Shown here: positions 1-9,901 of the stretch, piece by piece
How positions within the stretch are numbered: position 1 is the stretch's first letter
Layout of the letters: each line of letters opens with the position of its first letter
Source: Intoshia linei
Taxonomy: Eukaryota; Orthonectida; Rhopaluridae
Assembly (NCBI GenBank): GCA_001642005.1
Contig: LWCA01000213.1
Location: 1-39,730, forward strand
Reading direction: 5' to 3'
DNA length: 39,730 bases
Translations under genes and position numbers: made by a program
The notes under the pieces: model-generated
The model's database searches: none
The model's input: the letters and a program-made list of their open reading frames with translations, nothing else
What the model was told of the DNA's origin: nothing

Positions 1-434
1 TAAAATATGACGTAAATGTCCCTCAAAATCATTAAAATATTTCGTCTAAATGGCTATTGAATAAATGTAGATTTAAATAAATTACGCTCTCATCTGATGT
101 GGTCGTACACATGATTGTTAAAAAATATTTTATATTTGTAAATATGTGAAATCTTATCGGTAATATAGCGTTTCTAATCAATTGTATCAATAAAAAAGAC
201 ATAACTTTGTGAATCACCTAATATATCACTATTTTCACGGTTACTTTCAATGTGTATCTATTTAAATTACAAAGTTATTATTTAAATATATCATCGGTCA
301 AAAGTCTTGAACCCCCTAACAATTTTTGTAAAAATAAGCATAAATACAATTGAACAATTGTTTTTTTTAAATGTACATATTCTGATTTTGTAATATTATT
401 CATTATAAATTGTATTTTATTTTAAACATTAGAC
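1..434. other. A+T-rich flank with no gene seen
   Basis: No convincing exon is visible. Around 296-320 lies GGTCAAAAGTCTTGAACCCC, which resembles Tc1-type terminal sequence and may be the left end of the transposase relic that follows, but a matching right end was not found. Confidence 0.4.
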
Positions 435-1290
435 ATGACTAGCATATCATTAATAATTAAAAAGAAAATAATTGAGCTTCACAAAGGAGGGATTTCCAAA
501 CACAAAATAGCTAGAGATCTGAAATTTCAAGGCATTCTGTTATCGAAATAATTAAAAAATATAATAGTATACAATCTGTTAAAGATAAGACAAGGTCGGG
601 CCGTCTTCCTATACTATCTATAAGAGATGAACGCCTTTTATGCGACGAGTCTCGAAAGTCGAAAGTCCTAGTAAAACTGCATCTAATGTGAAAAGAGACT
701 AATTTGGATCATTTGTGACCATATCCCCAGAAACAATGAGAAGATATCTTCGCAAAAACATTATTATCGAAGCGTAATATTATAAAAATATTTTTGTGGT
801 GTCGATTGCATTTGGCATGGAGTGATTTGGATTGGTTCAAGGTTATATTTACCGATGAAAGCAAAATCCAACTAATATCCACCACAAAATCGTGCGTAAG
901 AAGGCCTATAGATAAAAAATTTGATTCCAAATACACTTCAAATACATTAAAATATTTGCCTTCCATAAGGGTATGGGGTGGTATTCGACATGATGGAGAA
1001 CGAATTCTTGTAAGGTGCAATTTTAATGTAGATTCCAACAAATACATAAGAATTCTGTCTACCATAACGTCAATTTTTTTCTTGAGAAGATTTCTTTTTA
1101 AGCAGGATAGTGCACCTTGCCATATAAGCCTTTAAAGAGTATGGAATATTTACGTTCAAGAAGGATTGAGACGAACAGAATATACAAAGTATATCTACTA
1201 AAAATTACGTAGAGTCTGTAAAAACAAAAAATCAACTGTTTAATAAGTAATGCATAATAGATGGCATGTCTAAATAATATAGTCAAAAAT
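435..1290 (+). pseudogene. Decayed Tc1-family transposase, copy 1
   Basis: This is the relic of a cut-and-paste DNA transposase. The reading begins at the ATG at 435 with a helix-turn-helix like segment (GGISKHKIARDLK), then a one-base deletion near 520-530 shifts frame and the homeodomain-like part continues (SVIEIIKKYN, then a Gly-Arg linker GRLP). The catalytic part is open from 794 to 1135: WFKVIFTDESKIQ holds the first catalytic Asp, VWGGI follows, and FKQDSAPCH holds the second Asp. After 1135 the frame is lost and the segment with the catalytic Glu (the usual SPDLNPIENVW block) is missing, so the copy is internally deleted and inactive. It has the architecture of the Tc1/mariner superfamily. 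It differs clearly from the neighbouring copy on the other strand, so the two are separate families. Confidence 0.8.
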
Positions 1291-1338
1291 TCATAAAATT
1301 AATTTTAATATTCAATATATTAGAAGAAAATAATATTA

Positions 1339-2305
1339 CTAATACTTTGTAGAATCGCATTTATTCAAAATAATCTTAAACATCCTATTCTTCATTGAAT
1401 CGTACAAACTCGAGATGACAGAACGTGGCAGCGACTGCCAGGCTCTTTTAATTGCATCTTTCAGGTCCTGAATACTATTATATGTCCTATTGCCTTCGTA
1501 TATACTATGTGTCAGTATTCCCAAACATTCTCGATCGGGTTCAGGTCGGGAGACCTTGATGGCCAGTTCAAGAGTTTTAATCTTTTATGTCTAAAATACT
1601 CTTTGGTTAACCTTGACGTGTGTACAGAGGCATTGTCTTGTTGAAAAATTTTGAATTTTCTTCTATGAGGTAATAGATATGTAGTCAGAGTATTCTGATA
1701 CCCAAAGAATTCACATTACCGCTTAAGAAACAAATATTGGTAATACCTGATGAAAAGAATGCTCCCCATATCATGACATCTCCTGCACTAGCTTGTCTGG
1801 ACCTCTTAGAAAGTAATTCTTTTCTCACGTCATGCCAATAATGCGTACAACCATCTGGCCCATCTAATGTCCATCTTTTCTTATCCAAGAAGCAAACTTG
1901 TTTCCAATTCATCCTCATGATCTCTCTGGCGAAGTCTAAGCGGGATTTTTTGTTGTCAGGTGTCAGGGGCGGTTTGCATTTCATTTTTGAACTTTCGATG
2001 AATGGACTAGACGAAATGATATTGTAAACTGAGCTTGGAGAAATGCAAAGATTCAAATCGGATGTTAATTTACGAACCCTGGACGTATTATTAGATGCCC
2101 TCCTGACGACCAATCTCTTTGTAGTCTCCGTTATTGATAAAGGTCTACCGGTTTTTTTCTTCTTTGGCTTATTTTGAAGAACTTGACATATAGTAGATTG
2201 GCTTCGCCCCATTTCATTAGCTATATAATCTTGATTTTTTCCTTGCAATTTCAACCGTAAGATTTTTTGAACATCTTCTTGAGTTAAATTTTTTCTATTG
2301 GTCAT
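1339..2305 (-). pseudogene. Decayed Tc1 (DD34E) transposase, copy 2
   Basis: This is a nearly full-length transposase on the minus strand. The start ATG is at 2303-2305. The frame is open down to 1685 and shows an N-terminal helix-turn-helix (QDYIANEMGRSQSTIC), a GRP linker, and the first catalytic Asp in FLDKKRWTLDGPDG. The protein then shifts frame near 1690; the next frame carries QQDNASVHTSR with the second Asp and LNPIENVWEY with the catalytic Glu, 34 residues apart by count, the Tc1 DD34E spacing. A second shift near 1520 moves the C-terminus into a frame ending at 1339 (LTHSIYEGNRTY to the final CDSTKY). At least two frameshifts make it non-functional. The first catalytic block reads FLDKK where FSDEK is usual. 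Its 3' end abuts copy 1 end to end. Terminal repeats were not resolved with confidence. Confidence 0.88.
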
Positions 2306-2942
2306 TTTTTAAAATTCTGTTTAAAATTTGGGAGACAGAGATTATCGTGAAAATTATCATTAAAATAAATAGCAAAAAATAAAAAACATATTTATACATT
2401 ATGCATTACTTTTTAAACAATGAACTTTAACAATATTTTAGTAAAAGATGGAAATTTTTTAGAATACACTGTTCTATATAAATGAACATTCGAATATAGC
2501 AGAAAAATAGACCCCTCCTTCTGTCCAAAATATAATTCTACAGAAAATTTGAATATTTGAAATTATAGATAAAAAAATATAAATATGCATTACATAATAA
2601 ACAGAGTGTACATTAAATTGTAAGGTTTGGATTAGTTCACTATTTCTTATACTAGGTTTTTCCGATAATTTTCAAATGCGATTACAGCGAAAGTGCTTCG
2701 AATTATTCCGATTTTTAATTTTACTCTACATGTATTCCCATCATACTTTTTAATTTTTAATGTAGGATCCGATCAGAAACATTTTTCGATAAGTGAATGC
2801 ATTAGTCGATCGCATCTAAAAAAGGTTGGGAACCCCTGATTTACAATATAGTGGTTAATAATAATATGTGTTAGTTAAAATAAATATAATTGAAACTGTA
2901 ATTGTCTCATTTTATGTGAATTTATTTTTATTTTTAATTTAG
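2306..2942. other. Non-coding stretch with hAT-like relic
   Basis: No exon was identified. 2630-2838 resembles a decayed hAT-type element: its left part (CACTATTTCTTATACTAGG, onward to GTGCTTCGAATTATTCCG) recurs at 35882-35950, and its right edge AAGGTTGGGAACCCCTG (2822-2838) looks like the inverted hAT end CAGGGGTTCCCAACC. The missing 5' exons of the downstream receptor gene would have to lie here or upstream; none could be recognised. Confidence 0.45.
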
Positions 2943-5900
2943 ATTTAAAATCTGAATTTTTCTATGAAGCACTAAAGAGAGGAGAAAAGCTATTGTTCAA
3001 GAAATATAATCTAACTCAATGTACTACATTTTTATAAAGTTTACTAGGGTCCTTGACATTTTGAAAAACATTGCCATTGGTGAAAAATTAGTGACAATAG
3101 GTTAGGTTAGGTTATTAGAATTTTTTTATAAAATAATTATCGAAAAGCGTTACTTTATTTTACCGGGTCTAATGTGAGTACCACTGCGCCAATTGTCTTA
3201 ACATAATGGTATAAGGTGAATTTTATATTTTTGATAGACATGTACTACGAATCTGAAGGAATTGGCTTGGTAAATTTGACCATTCCAGAAATAACATATT
3301 ACGACGGTGTTTGGAGTAGTCCATATTTCGATTGTGGAGGTTAATTAAAACTTTTAATTTTGTCATTTGAATTGACTTATTTCATATAATAAATTCTTTT
3401 AATTAGGTGGAAATATTTGGATGATGACATATACAGTTCCATTTTTCAGTTACAATCGATTTTCTCAGAAATACCATTTCAAGTATTAATATAAATTACA
3501 TGTAGATTAAAAAAATTAGAGGTACGGCAGGAATTGATATTGATCTATACAAAATGGACATAAATCAATGTCCAAATCAATCAAATTCATCAAATTACAA
3601 TATATTTGCAAATACAGCAAAATGTAAATATGAAACCACATATGTATTTATTTAAATTTATTATTTTAAATTTTGAAAACTTATTGAAAAGTTTTATAAT
3701 TTCTACGCTTAAAAATTCACATCTAAATTTTTAGTTAGTTTTTCGGATTCAGCAAGTTAAATTGAATTAAAAATAATATAATTCTAGAAATTTGCATTAT
3801 TAGGGTCACAAACGCAGTTACCAATAACTTTGAAATTTTAAAAAACACAATGGTTCCAAAATTTAAAAAAATTCATAGCTGATACAGTTTTTTCCAATCA
3901 ATATAAGAAAAAATTTTATTCTCGGTGCTAAATTAATCAGCGCAGAAATTTTTTGATTTACAAATTAATTCAAGCAAATAAAAAATTTAAATAACAAGAT
4001 TCGTAGAATTTTAAGCTTATCCATCATTTATTAATGTTTATTTTAGTGTGAAAACTTGCTAGGATTTAAATTTAAACGAGGATCATATAGATGCGTATGT
4101 AAAAAAGGATATTATGTACAACATGTTAAAGATGATGTTGAGAATGAAAAAATTAATAAAAATTATTTTGATGGAAAACAGATGGAAGAATTATTTCAAT
4201 TATATCAAAATGTATAATTTTAATTTTAATTTGTAGAAATTGAATGGAATTTAAACTTTTTCAAATAATTCGTGTTTTTTTACAAAAAATGTGAGATAAA
4301 ACTTTTAGGTAATTTTTGAACCAAAACATGTTAAGGATTTTGGTTAATTAAAAATTTTAGTTAGTAAATGTTCTATTTGTAACTTTAAATTGACTGACAA
4401 TATCAATAAATTGGAAAAATGGCTACACAATTGTGATCACGCACAATTAAAATTTAAATGTTATTCGATATTGTAAAAAACGATTTTTCCATTAATTTTT
4501 TTATTGGTATCTTTCAGTCCGATAAAATCAGTAGTTTTGTGATAATTTTTTGTGGGCTTTTTTACGTCTGCTTTTATGTATTTATTCGTTCGTAACGCCT
4601 TATCAAAAAATTGTACAATGGAATAACCCTAATATATGTATATTAGGATGAATATGGGGAATATTACAATAGTTTCAATTGCTTACCATGTGAAATGAGC
4701 TGTGAAGAATGTTTATCAAAAAAATCTTGCACCGTTAAAATTAATTGGACATTGAGATTGTCTATAACCATTGTACACATAGTGGTCGGTATAATCATTA
4801 TTGTTTGCTGTACCCATTTTACGATAAAATTCAGGAAACATGATGTAATTTTATATTAAATGTTTAATAATGATCATTAATTTACTTTTTTAGATACTCA
4901 AAGCAGCTAGTCCTGAATTACTATATTTAATCCTTGCCGGTTCTGTACTTCTCTATCTACCTGTAAACTCAATTTATTTCAATTAAAAATTAAATTAGGG
5001 TATAATTAATTATTTTCCATTATACTACCATCAAGTTTGTAATTTAAAAGTCTGGATAAGGAAAATTGGATTTTCAGTAACATATGGATCCTTACTATTG
5101 AAATCATGGCGGTATTTATATTCTTATTTTATATATTATTAATATTACGTTTTTAGTATAGTCAAAATATTTTTCATCAGATCTGCTGTAGTTATCAAAA
5201 TCACCAATTACAAGTTATATAAAATGTTGTGTGTGATATTACTTGTCATGTCTTTATATCTCTGCATAAGAACTTTTTACGGTGGATCAACTATTATTTT
5301 AGTCAAGAAACTTAATAAACAACATACATTTCAATGTTCTCATACGTTTTGGCATTATATCGATAGTTTATGTAAGTATACCGCCATAATATTTAATAAT
5401 GTAGTAATACTATCATTTGTTAATGTATATTTTATTGGTTTATTTTTACTTTTCAAAATGTTCAAAATTAAAAATGAACTGTTCACTCAATGTTCAAAAT
5501 AAATGGAGCATATAAATAATTTTTTAGCAACTTCGTGATGTGTCATCTGTATTATCAATTAAACACTTCATTAAACAACATTTTAAATTTTTATTTTTTT
5601 GTCAACAACTGTATTCAACAGAAATTTAAAATTCTACATTTTGTTCACTATATTGCCCAGTTGTAGCATTTAGATATAGTGTATAATTATACAATAAATT
5701 AACATTTGATGTGATTAAAAATTGTATACATTATAGTAGAACTAATAATATTATTCTATGGGATTACACTGTGCATACAATTACGAAAAATACCATCAAA
5801 ATTTAACGAATCTCAATATATTAGCTGGATTATTTACAATCAAACACTATCATCTCTTTGCTTGGAAATGTTAACGTAATTGCATAAATAATGTTAATTA

Positions 5901-7299
5901 AATTAAGAAATTCAATATAGTGAAACATGTCAAATCCTTGTTAATTTATTTGTTTTGAAAATTGTAAATATCTTAGTAACATAATTTTAATCCTTACTTA
6001 TATAATATGCTACGCGATTTTTGTTTGTGTGTGTCTGTGTGTGTTACGTTTTATTGAAATAACTACCAGTTTTAGAATTTTTTAAAGACCACATTTCAAT
6101 TACAGTTTTTTCCGGGACGTATAATAAGATAAATTTCAATCCTCCAATTTTACATCTTACAGGTCAAACCCTGTTGTCTCTCTTTTTGAAGAGCAAACGA
6201 GTTGGAGAATTTAAAAAAATATATCAATTGTCCTTCTTTTTGAAATCAAACGAGTTGGAGAATTTAAAAAAAGTATAGTTTTTTTCGGGACATATAATAA
6301 GATAAATTTCAACCTCCCAATTTCACATCTTACGGGTCAAAAACCCCAGTTGTCTCTCTTTTTGAAAATCAAACTAGTTGGAGAATTTAAAAATATATAT
6401 ACGCTGATACGGATTTTAAAATCATAAACATTATCATAAATTGAAAAAAATTATATCTTCAAGGCCAAAACCCCAAATTACGCTTCTTTTTTTGATGATA
6501 ACAGCCCTAGAATTTCAAAAAATTTACTGGTTTTACAGTTGTATCCTGTTAACACACACAGAAAATTTCAATCCGAATAAGTGACGACTTCACGGTGAAA
6601 AAATCATTTTAGTATTTATATATTTTTTTTCCGAAATATTTTATTAAAACAAAAAATGTGAAATAATTAATGGTTCGAAAATTAAAAAAAAGATTATTCT
6701 GATAGAGCTTATTCCAGTTGATATAAATACAAAATTTCAACCCCAGAAATCTACGCATTCTCGGTGAAAATAATATTTAATATATTATCAACCAATATTT
6801 TTCAAATATTTCAATTAAAATAAAAATGTAAATATTGATCCTACAATTTCAAAAAAAATGTGCATTGAACGTCTACACATTTCCAATTATTTGAAAATCT
6901 ATATAATTCATTCCTTCGGAATTTTTTTCATTTCTACGCATTTTTAAATTTCATACGTATTTTAAAATCATGTGGTTATTTTTCAGAAAAATGGTCAATT
7001 TTGAGAGGGCCGAATATTAAATCTTTAATGATCCATAGCACGAATGCATGTGTTAAATAATATGAATAATTTTTAATAAAACTTAAATAAACCCAGTTTT
7101 TTTTGGAAATTGCCTATATTTTAAATCATAATATTTATTTATATTTACATACATGTATATTGTGTTAAATAGGTTATTTTTGGCATCTTTGGTCAATCCA
7201 GACTTAATGTTTGTGTTTCAATTTGCATATTATCATTTGACAATATCTGCTGCGCTGATTTGTTTATTTGGAAGCAAAGTAATTTATTATTTCAAATAA
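2943..7299 (+). CDS. GPR158/GPR179-like class C GPCR, 5' partial
   Basis: Eleven exons give 467 codons in one frame: 2943-3020, 3238-3339, 3407-3482, 3520-3643, 4047-4211, 4647-4844, 4894-4962, 4999-5111, 5157-5371, 5737-5875 and 7173-7299. In order they encode the end of an extracellular Cache-type domain (GVWSSPYFDCGG; MTYTVPFFSYNR; KGTAGIDIDLYKMDINQCP), an EGF-like stalk (AKCKYETTYC; KRGSYRCVCKKGYY), a Cys-rich linker before TM1 (FNCLPCEMSCEECL) and seven membrane segments. The TM3 exon has the class C signature GFSVTYGSLLLKSWR, TM5-6 has LCIQLRKIPSKFNESQY, and TM7 follows NPDLMFVFQF. This matches the orphan GPR158/GPR179 branch; GPR158 has been reported as a metabotropic glycine receptor at the plasma membrane. 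The first exon starts in phase, so upstream exons with the signal peptide are missing. The 3020 donor (GTACTA) is the least certain junction. The protein stops six residues after TM7 and AATAAA overlaps the stop at 7295-7300. Intron 10 holds a Helitron. Confidence 0.9.
3483..3519 (+). other. 37-nt intron
   Basis: The sequence runs from GTATTAAT to AATTAG. Removing exactly these 37 nt joins TTC-AA to A-GGT and restores FKGTAGIDIDL, the conserved F-(K/R)-G-x-x-x-(V/I)-D block of the family. The alternative acceptor at 3503-3504 would leave a 23-nt intron and add unmatched residues. Confidence 0.8.
5991..6950 (+). mobile_element. Non-autonomous Helitron copy inside GPCR intron 10
   Basis: It starts A|TCCTTACTTATATAA at 5991, matching the start of the better preserved copy at 37194, and continues with GCTACGCGATTTTTGTTTG and TGTGTGTTACG. 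It shares blocks with that copy for about 800 bases (ACGAGTTGGAGAATTTAAA; AAGTGACGACTTCACGGTG; GATAGAGCTTATTCCAGTTG). It lacks the hairpin and CTAG end, so the 3' edge is uncertain. A unit of about 165 bases is tandemly repeated inside it (6105-6260 and 6270-6395). It is inserted in the sense direction of the host gene within an intron that still splices in frame. Confidence 0.7.
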
Positions 7300-7770
7300 A
7301 ATAAAGCCACTTGAAAAATGAAATAAAATTATTAATTTCAAAAATTAAAATATTATAAAATGGTTAAAAAGATTTTCTTTAGCGTTTAGTAATTGTGAAT
7401 TGATTTTTTTATTCAGAAATATAGTTAATACTAATAAATAAATATATTTATAATAATAATCAGTGTCGCGTAATGACCTCCATAAATCTGTCCGGCAAGA
7501 TGGATTAATGTCGCAAGAAAAAAAAATGAAAATTTTCTGGATTCAAGTTTAACTATTAAATTACCTTTGATGCTAATTTTTACATTTCATGAGTAGTCGA
7601 ACATAACTAGTTATAATCATTATAATGTCAAATTTAGGTTTATATGATATCAAAAGAAACAAATAAAAATACAAATATATTCATGAAATAAATTATTTAA
7701 TATTATGGATGTTTATATTTTTGCATAAATCCATTTTAGCAATAAAATATACAATTTTTTAAATATCAGA
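7300..7770. other. Convergent intergenic spacer
   Basis: This separates the 3' ends of the GPCR (+) and PDCD5 (-) genes. It holds the poly(A) region of both; AATAAA repeats occur at 7295-7325 for the plus gene. No exon, RNA gene or clear repeat was recognised. Confidence 0.5.
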
Positions 7771-9187
7771 CTATTCATCTTCGTCTTCGGAATCACTTAT
7801 ACAATTTCTACGACGATCAAACTAAATATGTGAAATTAAAAAAAATATTGACCATTAAATAATAAATAAATAAAAAATTGACTTGACGTGAAAATAACAT
7901 TGATTAACACACGATTCCTTTCCCTATGTGTAGTTTTTGTCTGGGTGTATTGAATCAATAAACCCGAGAGGTTGAATGAAATGATTTAATATTAAAATAT
8001 TACAGGCTGGTACGAAAAAACTACATTTATTCAAAAATAATGTAAATGGCAGACTATGAAAACCATTAAGTGTAGGGTCGCAAAAACATGGTATATACTA
8101 GAGTGTGAATTTTTGTAGTTTTTTGGAAATTTTATGGTACAGGAACGGATAAAATCACGTATGACAGTTTTATGGTTACACTGAAAAAATAGACTATACA
8201 TGGATCTAAGAAATTGTAAGAGTAAATTTGAATTTAAAACAAATTTTGCATTATAAAATTTATAAGGTTGAAAATTTCTAAAATTTCATAAATAGTTCTT
8301 AAATCCGTAAACTAAACACATTGTTGGACGCAGCTGGTCTAGTATCCTAAAAATGTACCGTAACAACTGTTTCTTGCTTAGATGTCACATTAGCAAATTG
8401 TTCCAGCATTTTTTTTAATTCCACCTCAGTTATCTAAAATAAATTTAATTTAATTTGAAAATGACTAAGGATATACACCATATAACCAATAAATTGAAGA
8501 TTATTGAATAATAAACTTTAATTAAATGTAACCTTTCTTTTGACTTGACCAGATTGATACAAAACCTTCGCTTTATATTCTATATGCGAAGCGCGCTCAG
8601 GATTTCCAATTCGAAGTATATTTACTAAAAATTGAATAAAATATGGCAGATTTGTTAACTTAAATAATTTTTAATAAATACATCTACGCATGGCGTCTAC
8701 AGTAAAAATTTGAGATAAAACAGCGGCACGTTCAGATTCCATTTTTTCTTGCATTTGTTGTTGTTTTTCCATATTCTGAGCTGCCTACAATGTTAATAAG
8801 TTTTACGTAATAAAATATTGTGTTAATGATACCTTTTACCAACCCAAAGAAATCGATTTTAACCAAATCTTAATGAGAAATCTACATGACAAACACTCAA
8901 ATTACGGGTGTTTCAGAAATATTATTATAAGATTAAGAAAAACGTCCCACTCTTTGGTTTGATTGAAATTATTTAATTTTTATTCTAAAAATTGGTTAAA
9001 ATAAATCCTATGTACTACTAGGATCACATCGAATCCATTTTTCACATAATTATATAAAAAATTGTACAATAAAATTTTTATTTACACAAAATGCTTCAAA
9101 TACATAGAATAAAGACTGGTGTAACAAATAAATTGGTATTTATCATAATTTTACCGTATTAGGATTATAAGTCTGATTGTATGACAT
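7771..9187 (-). CDS. PDCD5: PDCD5 homologue (programmed cell death protein 5)
   Basis: Five exons read from high to low coordinates: 9155-9187, 8682-8784, 8533-8624, 8359-8433 and 7771-7821. They join in frame to a 117-residue protein, close to the usual 125 or so. The N-terminus (MSYNQTYNPNT) lies on a 33-nt exon. The core follows the family pattern: a Gln/Glu/Lys/Met-rich first helix (EKQQQMQEKMESERAA), AVLSQIFTVDAMRRLNILR, IGNPERASHIEYKAKV, YQSGQVKRKITEVELKKML and the acidic end FDRRRNCISDSEDEDE. PDCD5 is a small three-helix DNA/chaperonin-associated protein of eukaryotes and archaea, linked in animals to apoptosis, TIP60/p53 signalling and CCT/TRiC binding. The acidic tail ending the protein is the site family members use for CK2 phosphorylation. 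All four junctions keep phase. The only departure from the expected pattern is the short join ETVVT-FDRRR, where relatives carry two or three extra residues. No canonical AATAAA was found close downstream. Confidence 0.92.
8101..8190. repeat. Dispersed repeat unit, copy A
   Basis: The segment reads TGTGAATTTTTGTAG, then TTTTTTGGAAATTTTATGG, ACAGGAACGGA and TTATGGTTACACTGAAAAAA. It is closely matched in the same orientation at 20871-20960. This copy lies in the last intron of the PDCD5 gene; the other is in an integrin intron. No ends or coding capacity were identified. Confidence 0.7.
8785..9154 (-). other. PDCD5 intron 1
   Basis: This is the spacer between the 33-nt first exon and exon 2. 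It begins GTAAAATT on the minus strand and ends TTGTAG. Nothing else was recognised inside it. Confidence 0.6.
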
Positions 9188-9901
9188 GATAATTATATTC
9201 TACAGATGTATGGTTTAGTAAATTTAGTTTTTATTATTAACAAATTTTTTTAAATTAAATTCTTCTTATTGTTTCTATGATACAATTTATTTGATTGATA
9301 TTTTGAAACAACGAATCATTCAATTTGAATTTATGTAGGTTATTGGCAAGTTATTGCTTATTTTCGAAACAATTGTTTTATTGTCATTTTAATTAAATTA
9401 TGCAAAGTTGCTCCATAATTCAATACAATTAAAAATATTCAATCATTAAGTCTATGTATTGGATACATTGTTTCGGATCTATCAACTAAATACTTTTTTC
9501 AAGAAAATGCTTCTTTTTCGATGATACACGTGTTTTTTAATTTAAATTTCATTATTATGTTAATTTGATAAGAAAAGATTTTTAAATGTAAAACACAAAC
9601 CTGAGTAATTTAAATAAAATTTTAACCCAATAATCGATTTACTCAAATTGTTTTCTTACATACATATTTGATCATAGTATTTATTTATGTATTTGATGCG
9701 TAGTAATTATATTTCAACACAAGTTATATATTTATAACTTTCGAACATTGATGAAACGTGGTGATTTTTAATGCTTTTTATTTTGGACATGAATTCATTG
9801 TATAATTTATCCATTTTGGTCTAAATCCCAACATTTTCATAAATTGACTGTCCAAAAAATACTCTATTTAAAATATGAAAACGATTCAACTTTTATTAAA
9901 T
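9188..9901. other. Intergenic region between two minus-strand genes
   Basis: About 700 bases lie upstream of PDCD5 and downstream of the 89-residue gene. The poly(A) signal of the latter is at 9892-9897 (AATAAA on the minus strand). No exon was recognised. The PDCD5 promoter should lie just above 9187, but no clear TATA or initiator could be singled out in such A+T-rich sequence. Confidence 0.4.

Noticed and set aside
709-1065. 118-codon minus-strand open frame
   Set aside because: It is the shadow of the Tc1 transposase on the plus strand, which has the catalytic motifs.
3483-3505. 23-nt intron using the TGTAG acceptor at 3501-3505
   Set aside because: The 37-nt alternative restores the conserved F-K-G motif, while the 23-nt version adds unmatched residues.
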